A stretch of DNA of 64,000 nt from Bacteroidales bacterium. GTDB taxonomy: Bacteria > Bacteroidota > Bacteroidia > Bacteroidales > WCHB1-69. The notes beneath the pieces are model-generated. The model was given only the letters and a program-made list of their open reading frames with translations. It ran no database searches and was not told the origin of the DNA. Shown piece by piece: positions 1 through 8,148 of the stretch (position 1 is its first letter; every line of letters begins with the position of its first letter). Both the position numbers and the translations under genes were made by a program. The DNA lies in the NCBI GenBank assembly GCA_017525505.1, contig JAFXSR010000017.1, positions 1-64,000 on the forward strand. The letters run 5' to 3'.

Positions 1-949
1 CATTCAATAGCAACAAGCCGTTGCGACCTACACTCTGATAGTATATGCGCATCAGTTCTTCCACGCTTTTGGGATGTTCGCTGTCGCGATAGAACCAGCC
101 AGGTCGAATAGAGACATCCACTTCGGCCGGAATCCAATATTGGCCTTGCCGGTTGCCCACGGTTAGCGTATCCTGAGGAGGAGCTCCTGCACCAGGGGTA
201 AAGCCATCGGTATTGAGCAGCGACCAGCAAGTGCGGCCTGCCCTGCCCTCTTCGTTGCCCACCCAGCGGCAACCAGGGCCCACATCGCTGAAGATGAGTG
301 CCTGCGGCTGTAACTGATGCACAGTGTTGTTGAACAGCGGCCAATCGTACTCCTGTCGTTTGCCATTGGGACCTTCTCCATTAGCCCCGTCGAACCACTG
401 CTCGAAAATCTCGCCATAATGCGTCAGTGCACTTTCCAGAGTTCTCTTGAACACCCCGTTATACTCAGGAGTTCCGTAAGTGGGTGCATTCCTGTCCCAC
501 GGCGAAATGTAAATGCCAAAACGCACACCTTCTTGGCGGCAAGCATCGGACAATTCTTTCAGCACATCCCCTTTGCCATTTCGCCAGGTGCTTTGCGCCA
601 CGGTATGCTCGCTTTCCGGATTCGGCCAGAGGCAAAAACCATCGTGATGCTTGGCGGTGAGGATGATTCCTTTGAATCCAGCGGCTTTGGCAATCTTTGT
701 CCATTGGCGGCAATCCAGTTGTGTCGGATTGAAAATATCTTCCACCTCGGTGCCGTCACCCCACTCTTTTCCCGTGAAGGTGTTAGGACCGAAATGGCAA
801 AACATGTTCATCTCCATGCGCTGCCACTGCAATTGCGCTTCGGTGGGAACAGGACCGTACGGTTCAGGCGGTGGTGCCAATTTGTACGATTGCTGGCAGG
901 AGGACAGAAATAAGAAGATCAAAAAGAAATAGGTAAAAAGATGTTTCAT
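1..949 (-). CDS. alpha-L-fucosidase, GH29 family, lipoprotein (3' end cut by window edge)
   Basis: The frame reads leftward from an ATG at 949 and stays open to base 1, so about 316 residues are visible and the C-terminus lies outside. The protein starts with a lipoprotein signal ending in LFLSSC (Cys18), which implies an envelope-anchored enzyme. The GH29 catalytic domain follows: HFGPNTFTG near residue 52, KHHDGF at 100-105, and WFDGA at 185-189, whose Asp187 matches the family nucleophile. The family hydrolyses terminal alpha-L-fucose from glycans. The long plus-strand frames over this region are its shadows. A TAnnTTTG box lies 21 bp upstream. The family call is secure; the exact linkage specificity cannot be told. 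Confidence 0.93.
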   Translation of the reverse strand, partial: MKHLFTYFFLIFLFLSSCQQSYKLAPPPEPYGPVPTEAQLQWQRMEMNMFCHFGPNTFTGKEWGDGTEVEDIFNPTQLDCRQWTKIAKAAGFKGIILTAKHHDGFCLWPNPESEHTVAQSTWRNGKGDVLKELSDACRQEGVRFGIYISPWDRNAPTYGTPEYNGVFKRTLESALTHYGEIFEQWFDGANGEGPNGKRQEYDWPLFNNTVHQLQPQALIFSDVGPGCRWVGNEEGRAGRTCWSLLNTDGFTPGAGAPPQDTLTVGNRQGQYWIPAEVDVSIRPGWFYRDSEHPKSVEELMRIYYQSVGRNGLLLLN

Positions 950-969
950 AATGATAAATTTTCTGAATG

Positions 970-977
970 CAAAGGTA
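970..977 (-). promoter_or_regulatory. -7 promoter box for the GH29 fucosidase
   Basis: Read on the minus strand this is TACCTTTG, matching the Bacteroidota -7 consensus TAnnTTTG. It sits 21 bp before the start codon. No clear -33 element was identified. Confidence 0.55.
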
Positions 978-1019
978 TGAATTTTTTTACTATTTTTTGT
1001 TGTGAATCATCAAAATATT

Positions 1020-1486
1020 GCACTGGGGTTTCACCCCGTGCTGAGTTTTTCACAGTCGTTGGAATTACATAGCTGACAGTATTGTTTTAGCATACCATAT
1101 AATATTAAACCCTAGCGAAGGTAATTTAAAACAGAATTATCTCTTTTTGTCTTGTAACATACGACAACCGCATTATTTTTTTGCATCGGCTGTAAGGTCT
1201 CAATTCCGCGATGTGCCAAATCAGTGCTTCGGTGCATGTTCAGAACGCACCGCGGCAAAGGATAACGTATGCATTCACCACCCCAGATTACGCTACGCTC
1301 ATCTGGGGTTACCAAGATATCGTCTCTTCGAGACTATGATGTTGCAGGCTGTAAGCCTGCGAGGAATATAGCCCGGGGTAAGGCGCGAGGTACGAGCACC
1401 GCAACCCCGGGAATAAGGATGTCCCGTGTATTTGGTCGCGGCGGGTGTGTCACATGCACCGAAGCTCAACACCTGACCGCCGCGAA
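1020..1486 (+). repeat. composite palindromic intergenic element, copy 1
   Basis: A gene-free stretch holds a train of hairpins: CAC-GGGG/CCCC-GTG (1021-1040), ACCCCAGAT/ATCTGGGGT (1280-1309), GTCTC-TTC-GAGAC (1322-1334), GCAGGCT-GTA-AGCCTGC (1344-1360), CCCGGGGT/ACCCCGGG with an inner GGT/ACC (1372-1411), and TCGCGGCGG/CCGCCGCGA (1436-1485). The last three recur in the same order, inverted, at about 28928-29200. No plausible coding frame was seen, and the rest of 950-1600 shows nothing else clear. It could be a REP/MITE-like element or a structured RNA. Confidence 0.7.
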
Positions 1487-1625
1487 ATGGAGAAACCATA
1501 ACTGATGCCATAAAATTCTCACAACAAATATAATCATCCTAACGGTTAACACCACTTCTGCAAATTGCATACAATAAAGTCATGTAAATAATTCGCAAAA
1601 ATGATAATTATTCAATTTATTTTAT

Positions 1626-1633
1626 TATTTTTG
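1626..1633 (+). promoter_or_regulatory. -7 promoter box for the HigA-like gene
   Basis: TATTTTTG is an exact TAnnTTTG match. It ends only 6 bp before the ATG at 1640, so the expected transcription start coincides with the start codon. Confidence 0.5.
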
Positions 1634-1639
1634 CAGTCT

Positions 1640-2011
1640 ATGAAGAATAAGAAAAAACAAATCATCCCAGCCTTTGCAACTCATCCTGGTGAATTAATCA
1701 AGGACGAGTTGGTTGAACGGAAAATGACCCAAAAAGAACTCGCTGAGCTAACTGGAATCAAGCCCTCCATTTTAAGCGAAACCATCAATGGCAAACGTTC
1801 CATATCACTTAACGTAGCTGTCGCCCTGGAAAAAGCATTCGGAATTCCAACCCAATACTGGATGAATATGCAGACACAGTACAACATTGATTCAGCCAAG
1901 ATTGCCGAAAAAGATAATCAGCATGAGACCATCGCCGTGACCATACCCGTAAGCGACCGGAATTTATTACGTGACTTAGCATATAAATTCGGATGGGCAT
2001 GTGTGTTATAA
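1640..2011 (+). CDS. HigA-family antitoxin-like XRE transcriptional regulator
   Basis: This is a 123-residue protein with an XRE helix-turn-helix in its N-terminal half. HPGELIKDELVERKMTQKEL is typical of the HigA antidote family, followed by a recognition region (GIKPSILSETINGKRS). HigA proteins bind DNA, repress their own operon and neutralise the HigB RNase. No HigB-like gene lies directly upstream or downstream, so this looks like an orphan regulator or a solitary antitoxin. The ATG at 1640 is chosen over 1601 because a -7 box lies between them. The nitroreductase gene follows after 18 bp, probably in the same transcript. Confidence 0.8.
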   Translation: MKNKKKQIIPAFATHPGELIKDELVERKMTQKELAELTGIKPSILSETINGKRSISLNVAVALEKAFGIPTQYWMNMQTQYNIDSAKIAEKDNQHETIAVTIPVSDRNLLRDLAYKFGWACVL

Positions 2012-2029
2012 CCAAAACTGAAAGATACA

Positions 2030-2671
2030 ATGGCAGACAATTATTTGGAAAACCGATATGACGAGCTTTTCGGCTCGGGACGGAAGAAAACCGTGGTGAA
2101 ACATGTGGGACAGTCGTTAGACACCTTGCTGAAGAAAAACCGAAGCTACCGCGGTTACGACAGAAACACCAGGGTAAGCCTGGAACAACTGAAGAAAATC
2201 GTGGCGGTGAACCCTCTGCTTCCCTCGGGGCGAAACCAGCAGGCCTTGCGTTTCAAGCTGGTAACCCATGACACAGGAGCGGAAAAGGTATTGGCCAATA
2301 TCAAATTGGGCGGCGCACTTCCTGAACTGCACCTGCCTTTTGAGGGCACCGAACCCGAAGCCTTCATCATCATCTGCGGCATCACTCCTGAAAACAAAAT
2401 TTTGGACATTGACCTTGGCATTTCTGCCCAAAGCATGTTACTCAAAGCCGTGGAGATGGGACTGAACGGCATCATCATCGCAGCCTTCAATAAAGAACAT
2501 ATCCGCCAGGAATTCGACCTGCCCTACGAACCGCTGCTCATTCTTGCCATTGGCAAAGGTGCGGAAAACATCCGCCTGGTGGAAATAAATGAGGAAGAAA
2601 GTCACAAATACTATCGGCAGGACGGGGTTCATTTTGTGCCGAAAGTGAAACTTGAACAGTTGATATTGTAA
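2030..2671 (+). CDS. nitroreductase-family protein
   Basis: The protein has 213 residues. After a variable N-terminus it carries the nitroreductase opening motif (NRSYRGYDRNTRVS, around residues 37-50), then PSGRNQQALRFKLVT, a common FMN-binding arrangement. A C-terminal segment reads LLILAIGKGAENIRLVE. Family members are FMN-dependent NAD(P)H oxidoreductases acting on nitroaromatics, quinones or flavins; the substrate here is unknown. It follows the HigA-like gene by 18 bp, which suggests cotranscription. The nitroreductase fold is likely; the precise reaction is not deducible. Confidence 0.75.
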   Translation: MADNYLENRYDELFGSGRKKTVVKHVGQSLDTLLKKNRSYRGYDRNTRVSLEQLKKIVAVNPLLPSGRNQQALRFKLVTHDTGAEKVLANIKLGGALPELHLPFEGTEPEAFIIICGITPENKILDIDLGISAQSMLLKAVEMGLNGIIIAAFNKEHIRQEFDLPYEPLLILAIGKGAENIRLVEINEEESHKYYRQDGVHFVPKVKLEQLIL

Positions 2672-2764
2672 AAATCGGAAGTTTGATACCTGATATTTAC
2701 ATCTATTAACATGTTTTAAGTTTTTTTAGCAAAAACAATTTGATTTATTCCAGCAAATTTATAT

Positions 2765-2772
2765 TATTTTTG
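2765..2772 (+). promoter_or_regulatory. -7 promoter box for the AT-rich lipoprotein cluster
   Basis: TATTTTTG matches TAnnTTTG and lies 29 bp before the ATG at 2802. A TTTG at 2739-2742 could serve as a loosely spaced -33 element. Confidence 0.55.
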
Positions 2773-2801
2773 CACTAGAATAACTCTTAAAATTTTTTAT
2801 C

Positions 2802-3446
2802 ATGAAAACAGTTTTACGTTTATTTACATTATTTACAATGACTATCCTTTTTTTGTCATCATGTAATAAAGAAAATTTTAACAATCAAAATTTGACATCT
2901 AACAACTTCTCTTCTTCCAAAGGCGAGTCTGACTTCGTCACCATTGCCTCTTTCGAAGAAGGCGATGCATACGCCACATTATTTTTTGACAAAGACATAT
3001 TCACGTAACTTTTTCAAGAAGAACTTACAATCTTATATGGAGATAATTTCATTTTTGATGACATCTCCATTTGGGATGAAGACCCTTTTGATATGGATAA
3101 TAAACCTGCTCTACGTATTTCAATACATGAAACCAATAGTGGTAAAACAACTTCACTATTTATGATGATTGAAAAAAAACATACAGACTATACAGTTCAA
3201 TATATTTTGAAAAAAAAGAAGAAAACAGTTACAGTTGTTGAATGTATAGGAAGTTGCAAAAAAGGCGGGTGTTATGTAAATCGAAACAAGACTGGCTGTG
3301 AACCCTGCAAAGACAGTGGCAGTCAATGCGACTCACGTGTTCAAACAATATACTTGGAAGATAATAATGGTGGTGGATCCAATCCATGGCTTCATACCAT
3401 TATTGGTGTTGCGGTAACAATTTTAGTTGCGCTTATATTTGCTTAA
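2802..3446 (+). pseudogene. cysteine-rich lipoprotein interrupted by one in-frame TAA
   Basis: Frame 2802-3446 reads as one protein broken by a single TAA at 3006-3008. Before it: a lipoprotein signal (ILFLSSC, Cys24) and 68 residues. After it the same frame continues sensibly (LFQEELTILYGDNFIF...) for 145 codons. This includes a Lys-rich stretch, a Cys-rich segment at about 3247-3330 (pattern CxxxCxxxxC ... CxxC ... C) and a C-terminal hydrophobic helix ending LVALIFA. A CAA-to-TAA change would explain the break. Restarting at the ATG at 3093 would give only the C-terminal part. I recognise no family. It heads a cluster with a thioredoxin-like lipoprotein and DUF1573. Confidence 0.6.
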
Positions 3447-3470
3447 CGTAAATAAATGGTTTGTACTGAA

Positions 3471-4691
3471 ATGAAAGCAAATTTAGTCCTTCTGAAATTC
3501 TTATGCAGAATACAACTATTACTTGTCATCTCATTTTTTTCTACATCTTGTGTACATAATATAAAACAAAACATACAAGCCACTCTTTTTTGGGAAAGGA
3601 ATGTCATGCCCATTTTTAAGGCAGACAGTTCTGAAAATATAACCATCCACATCTCTGAAGTAATTAATGACAGCATAATACTTCCCCCCTTCGACATTAT
3701 CCGTACAAATAGTTGTGAAGCATACCTCGATACTATTTCGAATCAATTTTTCAAGTTTTCCGATGATAGCATTTGGATGGTTAACATGAACGATTGTGAA
3801 CTCATGACCGGATTAAGTTCTAATTCATATTATGAAGATTCTTATGGTCAATTTTTCTCAAGTAACACTGTATTTTTGCAGCCTTTTCTTTATCCTAAGG
3901 AATCAAAACTGCAATTTCAGGATATCCGTGATTCCATTATCAATGGCCAAAATTATAAAATATTACAACGACTATATAAAAGCAGTTTCTTCCTGAATGA
4001 CTCTACAGGAGAATTTGACATTCCTAATTTTCACACATTATATTACTACTACAATACAAACACTTGTGTTATAGATCGCATATGTGCGATCCCAACTTCT
4101 GACAGTCCTCTCTCCTCAAAAAAAGACTATTATCTAGCATATTCTTTTAAAGACCCTACTCTAACTATAAACCATATTTTTAATTTTAATAACAAGCAAT
4201 ACAGGTCATATACTATACATAATGACGAATTTCTACCTTATTCAACAATAAAAACAACCGCTATTCCTTCTGTTTTAACAGAAGAAACGCTTTCATACCC
4301 TATTGTTTCTCTTACGGGCGATACTACCACTATTAACAAAGAAACAGGTTGGATATTATTAGGGTTTTGGGATTTTTCCTGTCCACTATGCTATCATCAA
4401 TTGTTTTCAGATAGTTCAAAAAAACAAGAATTATCACGAAAACAATCTATTGAAAAAAACAAAATAAAAATTCTATATATCAATCCTCTTTCCAACAATC
4501 AGAAAAAACTAATTGAATTCGCTTCCCAACATGATGCTAACAACATAATCTATCATTCTAAAGGATTAAATCGCTTTTTTAACACTGATATGTATTATCT
4601 TATTTCCCCCACTAAAGAAATATTATACACAACCGACAATCTGAACAAATATTCCGAAATAACAAATAAAACAATACTCTGGGGAAAATAA
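3471..4691 (+). CDS. thioredoxin-like (TlpA-type) lipoprotein
   Basis: The signal ends ISFFSTSC, which fits SPase II lipidation, so the protein should be anchored in the periplasm or outer membrane. The roughly 270-residue middle is of unknown type. The last ~120 residues resemble a redoxin domain: GWILLGFWDFSCPLCYHQ carries a CxxC pair (CPLC) after a hydrophobic strand, and a later YLISPTKEILYTTDN matches the cis-Pro strand and hairpin of TlpA folds. The ATG at 3471 is preferred over 3456 because it gives a conventional lipoprotein signal (406 residues). The next gene starts 1 bp after this stop. The gene is markedly AT-rich, like its neighbours. The thiol partner is unknown. Confidence 0.7.
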   Translation: MKANLVLLKFLCRIQLLLVISFFSTSCVHNIKQNIQATLFWERNVMPIFKADSSENITIHISEVINDSIILPPFDIIRTNSCEAYLDTISNQFFKFSDDSIWMVNMNDCELMTGLSSNSYYEDSYGQFFSSNTVFLQPFLYPKESKLQFQDIRDSIINGQNYKILQRLYKSSFFLNDSTGEFDIPNFHTLYYYYNTNTCVIDRICAIPTSDSPLSSKKDYYLAYSFKDPTLTINHIFNFNNKQYRSYTIHNDEFLPYSTIKTTAIPSVLTEETLSYPIVSLTGDTTTINKETGWILLGFWDFSCPLCYHQLFSDSSKKQELSRKQSIEKNKIKILYINPLSNNQKKLIEFASQHDANNIIYHSKGLNRFFNTDMYYLISPTKEILYTTDNLNKYSEITNKTILWGK

Positions 4692-4692
4692 A

Positions 4693-5079
4693 ATGAAAAA
4701 ATTATTATTCACAATACTTTTGTTTTTAAGCCTGTCATGTAAAGCCCAAAATAATGATGGGGCTAAGATACAATTTGAGGAAAAAACCATTAATCTTGAC
4801 ACACTATATAAAGGAGACAAAGGCATTGGATATTTCTATTTCTTAAATACTGGTAACACTCCGTTGATACTTCATGATGTACTGTCTTCTTGTGGTTGTA
4901 CGACTCCATATTGGAGTAAGAAACCCATTATGCCTCAAAAAAAAGATAAGATAACAATATCGTATAATACGGACAAAATTGGACCGTTTCAGAAAACAAT
5001 TATAGTCAAATCAAATGCAATTAACGAACCCAAAGTTATCCTAAGAGTAAAAGGAATCGTATTAGAAAAAAACAACTGA
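4693..5079 (+). CDS. DUF1573-domain lipoprotein
   Basis: This 128-residue protein has a short lipoprotein signal (LFLSLSC, Cys16). A single DUF1573 Ig-like domain follows: IQFEEKTINLDTLYKGDKG, FYFLNTGNTPLILHDVLSSCGCT, then IVKSNAINEPKVILRVKG. The SSCGCT cysteine pair is typical of this Bacteroidota family, whose function is not established. It is coupled to the thioredoxin-like lipoprotein (stop at 4691, start at 4693), which suggests the two act together on envelope thiols or on the same surface peptide. It ends just before the tRNA-Val terminator on the other strand. Confidence 0.85.
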   Translation: MKKLLFTILLFLSLSCKAQNNDGAKIQFEEKTINLDTLYKGDKGIGYFYFLNTGNTPLILHDVLSSCGCTTPYWSKKPIMPQKKDKITISYNTDKIGPFQKTIIVKSNAINEPKVILRVKGIVLEKNN

Positions 5080-5091
5080 AGAAAAACAAAA

Positions 5092-5118
5092 AAGCACCTG
5101 CATGATTATCAGGTGCTT
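5092..5118 (-). terminator. intrinsic terminator of tRNA-Val
   Basis: The stem AAGCACCTG/CAGGTGCTT encloses a 9-nt loop. On the minus strand it is followed by a T-rich tract (5081-5091). It lies directly downstream of the tRNA. Confidence 0.8.
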
Positions 5119-5121
5119 GCG

Positions 5122-5196
5122 TGATCTGTACTGGATTTGAACCAGTGACCTCTTGCCTGTCAAGCAAGCGCTCTAAACCAACTGAGCTAACAGATC
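5122..5196 (-). tRNA. tRNA-Val (anticodon GAC)
   Basis: Minus-strand cloverleaf: acceptor GATCTGT/ACAGATC, D stem GCTC/GAGC, anticodon stem CTTGC/GCAAG with loop TTGACAG giving anticodon GAC, a 5-nt variable loop, and T stem ACTGG/CCAGT with loop TTCAAAT. The discriminator base is A and CCA is not encoded. A -7 box upstream and a terminator downstream make it a complete single-gene unit. Confidence 0.95.
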
Positions 5197-5209
5197 GTAA
5201 AATCGGCGG

Positions 5210-5217
5210 CAAAAATA
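5210..5217 (-). promoter_or_regulatory. -7 promoter box for tRNA-Val
   Basis: TATTTTTG on the minus strand, 13 bp before the tRNA 5' end. Confidence 0.6.
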
Positions 5218-5246
5218 CGGAATTTTTTTGAATAAAAAGCAGTTTT

Positions 5247-5549
5247 ATGAAAAAAGTGAAAATCACGGCCATCCGTAAAGTATGGTATCAGGATTTATCA
5301 GCGAAATACGAAAACCCCATTGAGCACAGCTGCGACATTGAGGAAGGGCAAATTTTTGTCTCCTGCGAAGGACAAAAACCCGAAGGCCTGTGCGACAGCG
5401 CCTGGGAAAGTATGAGTCAGTTTGTGATAGAACTGGCCAACGGCGGCGGCAACTTTTTCGACGGCTGGATGAAGAATCCCCACTCCGCCATGATTTCCTG
5501 CAACGACGGCTTCCGCCCCGTGAGTTTTTTGCTGGAAACAATGGAGTAG
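5247..5549 (+). CDS. TIGR04076-family protein
   Basis: A 100-residue cytosolic protein matching the TIGR04076 family along its whole length: KVKITAIRKVWYQDL at the start, ENPIEHSCDIEEGQ, EGLCDSAW, and GGGNFFDGWMKNPHSAMISCNDGFRPVSF near the end. The family is widespread in anaerobes and has no known function. Its conserved cysteines (residues about 29, 40, 49 and 85) could bind a metal or cluster, but that is inference. Its stop codon lies inside a palindromic repeat (5546-5573). Confidence 0.85.
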   Translation: MKKVKITAIRKVWYQDLSAKYENPIEHSCDIEEGQIFVSCEGQKPEGLCDSAWESMSQFVIELANGGGNFFDGWMKNPHSAMISCNDGFRPVSFLLETME

Positions 5550-5573
5550 AGACGAGATTAATCGCATCTCTAC
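5546..5573 (+). repeat. GTAGAGACG palindromic repeat, member 1
   Basis: Arms GTAGAGACGAGAT and ATCGCATCTCTAC are nearly perfectly complementary around TA. The stop codon of the upstream gene is inside the left arm. Related members are at 8356-8383 and 47672-47699. Confidence 0.75.
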
Positions 5574-5615
5574 AATAAAATTTCATAAGACATCGTTTAA
5601 TTCAAGAAATTTGTG

Positions 5616-5623
5616 TAACTTTG
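5616..5623 (+). promoter_or_regulatory. -7 promoter box for rfbB
   Basis: TAACTTTG lies 61 bp before the rfbB start, implying a leader of about 55 nt. Confidence 0.55.
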
Positions 5624-5684
5624 CAAAAAGTTTCTTTGATCAAACGGAATCGTTCTTCAATAGATTTATATAGAGATTTATAGC

Positions 5685-6737
5685 ATGAAAAAAATTTTAA
5701 TCACAGGAGGAGCCGGATTTATCGGTTCACACGTAGTGCGCTTGTTTGTCAACAAATACCCGCATTATGACATTTATAATTTGGATGCATTGACCTACGC
5801 TGGCAATCTGGAAAACCTGACCGATGTCGATCAGAAACCCAACTATCATTTCATCAAAGGCAACATCGTGGATGCTGATTTTATCCAAAAAATCTTCGAA
5901 GAACACCAATTCGACGGAGTCATCCACCTGGCTGCCGAGTCACATGTGGACCGCTCCATCGAGAATCCCATGGAGTTCATCTTCACCAACGTGGTGGGTA
6001 CGGTAAACTTGTTGAACGCCGCCCGCAAAATATGGAAAAACAACTCCGAACGGAAGCGTTTCTACCATATTTCCACCGACGAGGTGTATGGCACATTGGG
6101 CGAAACCGGCTCTTTCAAGGAAACCACCCCGTACAGTCCGCATAGTCCTTACTCAGCCGCCAAGGCCAGCTCAGACCATTTTGTGCGCGCTTACCATGAC
6201 ACCTACGGGCTGCCGACCGTGATTTCCAACTGCTCTAACAACTACGGCCCCAACCAGTTCCCCGAAAAGCTGCTGCCGCTGTTCATCAACAATATCAAGC
6301 ACAGCAAACCGCTTCCGGTTTATGGCAAAGGCATCAATGTGAGAGACTGGCTGTATGTGGAGGACCACGCCAGTGCCATCGACACCATTTTCCACTTCGG
6401 GAAAGACGGCGAGACCTATAACATCGGCGGCAACAACGAATGGCGCAACATCGACATCATCAAGAAACTGATTGAGATTGTGGATGCCAAGTTGGGCCGT
6501 CCCGCAGGCACCTCCCTGTCGCTGATTACCTACGTCACCGACCGTGCCGGCCATGACCTGCGCTATGCCATCGATGCCACCAAACTCAAAACCGAGCTGG
6601 GCTGGGAGCCGAAAATCAAATTCACCGAAGGCTTTGAGAAGACCGTGGACTGGTATCTGGCCAACGAAGAATGGCTGGATCATGTGACCTCAGGAGCATA
6701 CGTAGATTATTATCACAAAATGTACGACAACCGATAA
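5685..6737 (+). CDS. rfbB: dTDP-glucose 4,6-dehydratase
   Basis: A 350-residue extended short-chain dehydrogenase. The NAD-binding motif GGAGFIGSH is at residues 7-15, followed by LAAESHVDRS, STDEVYG near residue 130, and the catalytic YSAAK near 155-160. Later signatures SNCSNNYGPNQFPEKL, VRDWLYVEDH and DRAGHDLRYAID are diagnostic of RfbB/RmlB. It converts dTDP-glucose to dTDP-4-keto-6-deoxyglucose, a cytosolic step towards dTDP-rhamnose and other deoxysugars. The rest of the rml pathway is not in the window. purA follows after 32 bp. Confidence 0.96.
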   Translation: MKKILITGGAGFIGSHVVRLFVNKYPHYDIYNLDALTYAGNLENLTDVDQKPNYHFIKGNIVDADFIQKIFEEHQFDGVIHLAAESHVDRSIENPMEFIFTNVVGTVNLLNAARKIWKNNSERKRFYHISTDEVYGTLGETGSFKETTPYSPHSPYSAAKASSDHFVRAYHDTYGLPTVISNCSNNYGPNQFPEKLLPLFINNIKHSKPLPVYGKGINVRDWLYVEDHASAIDTIFHFGKDGETYNIGGNNEWRNIDIIKKLIEIVDAKLGRPAGTSLSLITYVTDRAGHDLRYAIDATKLKTELGWEPKIKFTEGFEKTVDWYLANEEWLDHVTSGAYVDYYHKMYDNR

Positions 6738-6769
6738 TTTTTCAACACACAAATCTCAAACATACAATA

Positions 6770-8038
6770 ATGAAATGTGACATTTTATTAGGATTGCAAT
6801 GGGGAGACGAAGGCAAGGGCAAGGTAGTGGATGTAATGACTCCCCGTTATGATGTGATTGCCCGTTTCCAGGGCGGTCCCAATGCTGGTCATTCTTTGGA
6901 ATTCAACGGGATCAAACATGTTTTGCACATCATTCCCTCAGGAATTTTCCATAAAGACAAGACCAATATCATCGGCAACGGTGTTGTCATCGACCCCTGC
7001 ATTTTCGAGGAAGAAATCAACGCTCTGGTCAAAATGGGTCTGGATCCCGTTTCCAACCTGTTGATTTCCAAAAAGGCGCATCTGATTCTGCCCACCCATA
7101 GGCTGCTGGATGCCGCCCAGGAAGCCAAAAAAGGCAAGAACAAAATCGGCTCGACACTGAAAGGCATCGGCCCCACCTATACCGACAAAACCGCCCGCCA
7201 CGGACTGCGTGTCATTGACATCCTGTCACCGGATTTTACCAACAGGTACAACGCACTGGTATCCAGTCATAAAGACATGTTGAAAATGTACGATTTCGAC
7301 TATACGGAGGTGCTGCCCAAAATGGAGCTGAATTTCTTCGAAGCCCTAAACTGCTTGAAAAAATTCAGATTCATTGACAACGAATATGAAGTCAGCGAAT
7401 ACCTTGACAACCGCAAAAGCGTGCTGGCGGAAGGCGCACAAGGGACGCTTCTGGACCTGGAATTCGGCAGCTATCCTTTTGTCACCTCCTCTAACACAAT
7501 AGCCGCAGGCGCTTTCACCGGCTTGGGACTGGCTCCCAGCAAAGTGGGCAAGGTTATCGGTATCGTCAAGGCTTATTGCACCCGTGTGGGTAGTGGCCCT
7601 TTCCCCACAGAGTTGTTCGATGAGACAGGAGAAACCTTGCGCAAGCAGGGCAATGAATTCGGTGCCACCACTGGTCGCCCTCGTCGCTGCGGTTGGCTGG
7701 ACTTGGTGGCGTTGAAATACGCCATCATGGTGAATGGAGTCACCGAAATCGCCCTCACCAAAGCCGATGTGATGTCCAATTTCGAAACCATCAACATCTG
7801 CACAGCCTACAAAATCAACGGTGAAACCACCACCCGCTTCCCCAGCGAAAGCGATGCGGAAATAGAGCCGGTGCTCACACCGTTCAAAGGCTGGCTGCAA
7901 GACATCAGCCAAGCGAAAACCTACGACGAGCTGCCACCGGAATTCAAAATGTATATCCAATACATCGAAAAAGAAACTGGCACCAAGATTTCCATTGTTT
8001 CGGTAGGACCCGACAGGGAAGCAACGATATTCAGATAA
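6770..8038 (+). CDS. purA: adenylosuccinate synthetase
   Basis: The start is set at the ATG at 6770 (MKCDILLGLQWGDEGKGKV), giving 422 residues, the usual PurA length. The upstream part of the open frame overlaps rfbB and is not homologous. QWGDEGKGK (residues 10-18) is the GTP-binding signature. GPNAGH, IGSTLKGIGPTY, EGAQGTLLDLEFGSYPFVTSSN and TTGRPRRCGWLD follow in the expected order. The enzyme joins aspartate to IMP using GTP, the first committed step from IMP to AMP. It may be cotranscribed with rfbB. Confidence 0.97.
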   Translation: MKCDILLGLQWGDEGKGKVVDVMTPRYDVIARFQGGPNAGHSLEFNGIKHVLHIIPSGIFHKDKTNIIGNGVVIDPCIFEEEINALVKMGLDPVSNLLISKKAHLILPTHRLLDAAQEAKKGKNKIGSTLKGIGPTYTDKTARHGLRVIDILSPDFTNRYNALVSSHKDMLKMYDFDYTEVLPKMELNFFEALNCLKKFRFIDNEYEVSEYLDNRKSVLAEGAQGTLLDLEFGSYPFVTSSNTIAAGAFTGLGLAPSKVGKVIGIVKAYCTRVGSGPFPTELFDETGETLRKQGNEFGATTGRPRRCGWLDLVALKYAIMVNGVTEIALTKADVMSNFETINICTAYKINGETTTRFPSESDAEIEPVLTPFKGWLQDISQAKTYDELPPEFKMYIQYIEKETGTKISIVSVGPDREATIFR

Positions 8039-8039
8039 T

Positions 8040-8136
8040 TAGCAAATTAGTTAATTAGCAAATGTGCAAATTAAAGGTGTTGTAGGGACGCAATTATTGC
8101 GTCCGCTTCGTAAGGGCGAATAACTATTCGCCTACC
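8040..8136 (+). repeat. TTAGCAAAT tract plus nested palindromes
   Basis: After purA comes an imperfect tandem of TTAGCAAA/ATTAGC words (8040-8073). Two hairpins follow: GGACGCAAT/ATTGCGTCC (8087-8104) and GGCGAATA/TATTCGCC (8115-8132), enclosed by an outer GTAGG/CCTAC pairing. The first hairpin shares the GACGCAAT core with the repeat at 8356. Confidence 0.6.
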
Positions 8137-8148
8137 CAAAATGAAAAG

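Noticed and set aside
317-913. Plus-strand frame of 198 codons over the fucosidase region
   Set aside because: The minus-strand GH29 protein carries signal peptide, motifs and a promoter; the plus frame has none.
3006-3008. Programmed recoding at the in-frame TAA
   Set aside because: TAA is not a selenocysteine or pyrrolysine codon, and no adjacent stimulatory structure was obvious. A simple nonsense change is the more economical reading, though readthrough is not excluded.
6671-6769. N-terminal extension of PurA from the longer open frame
   Set aside because: The extra residues overlap the rfbB end and have no similarity to PurA; MKCDILLGLQWGDEGKGK is the normal beginning.
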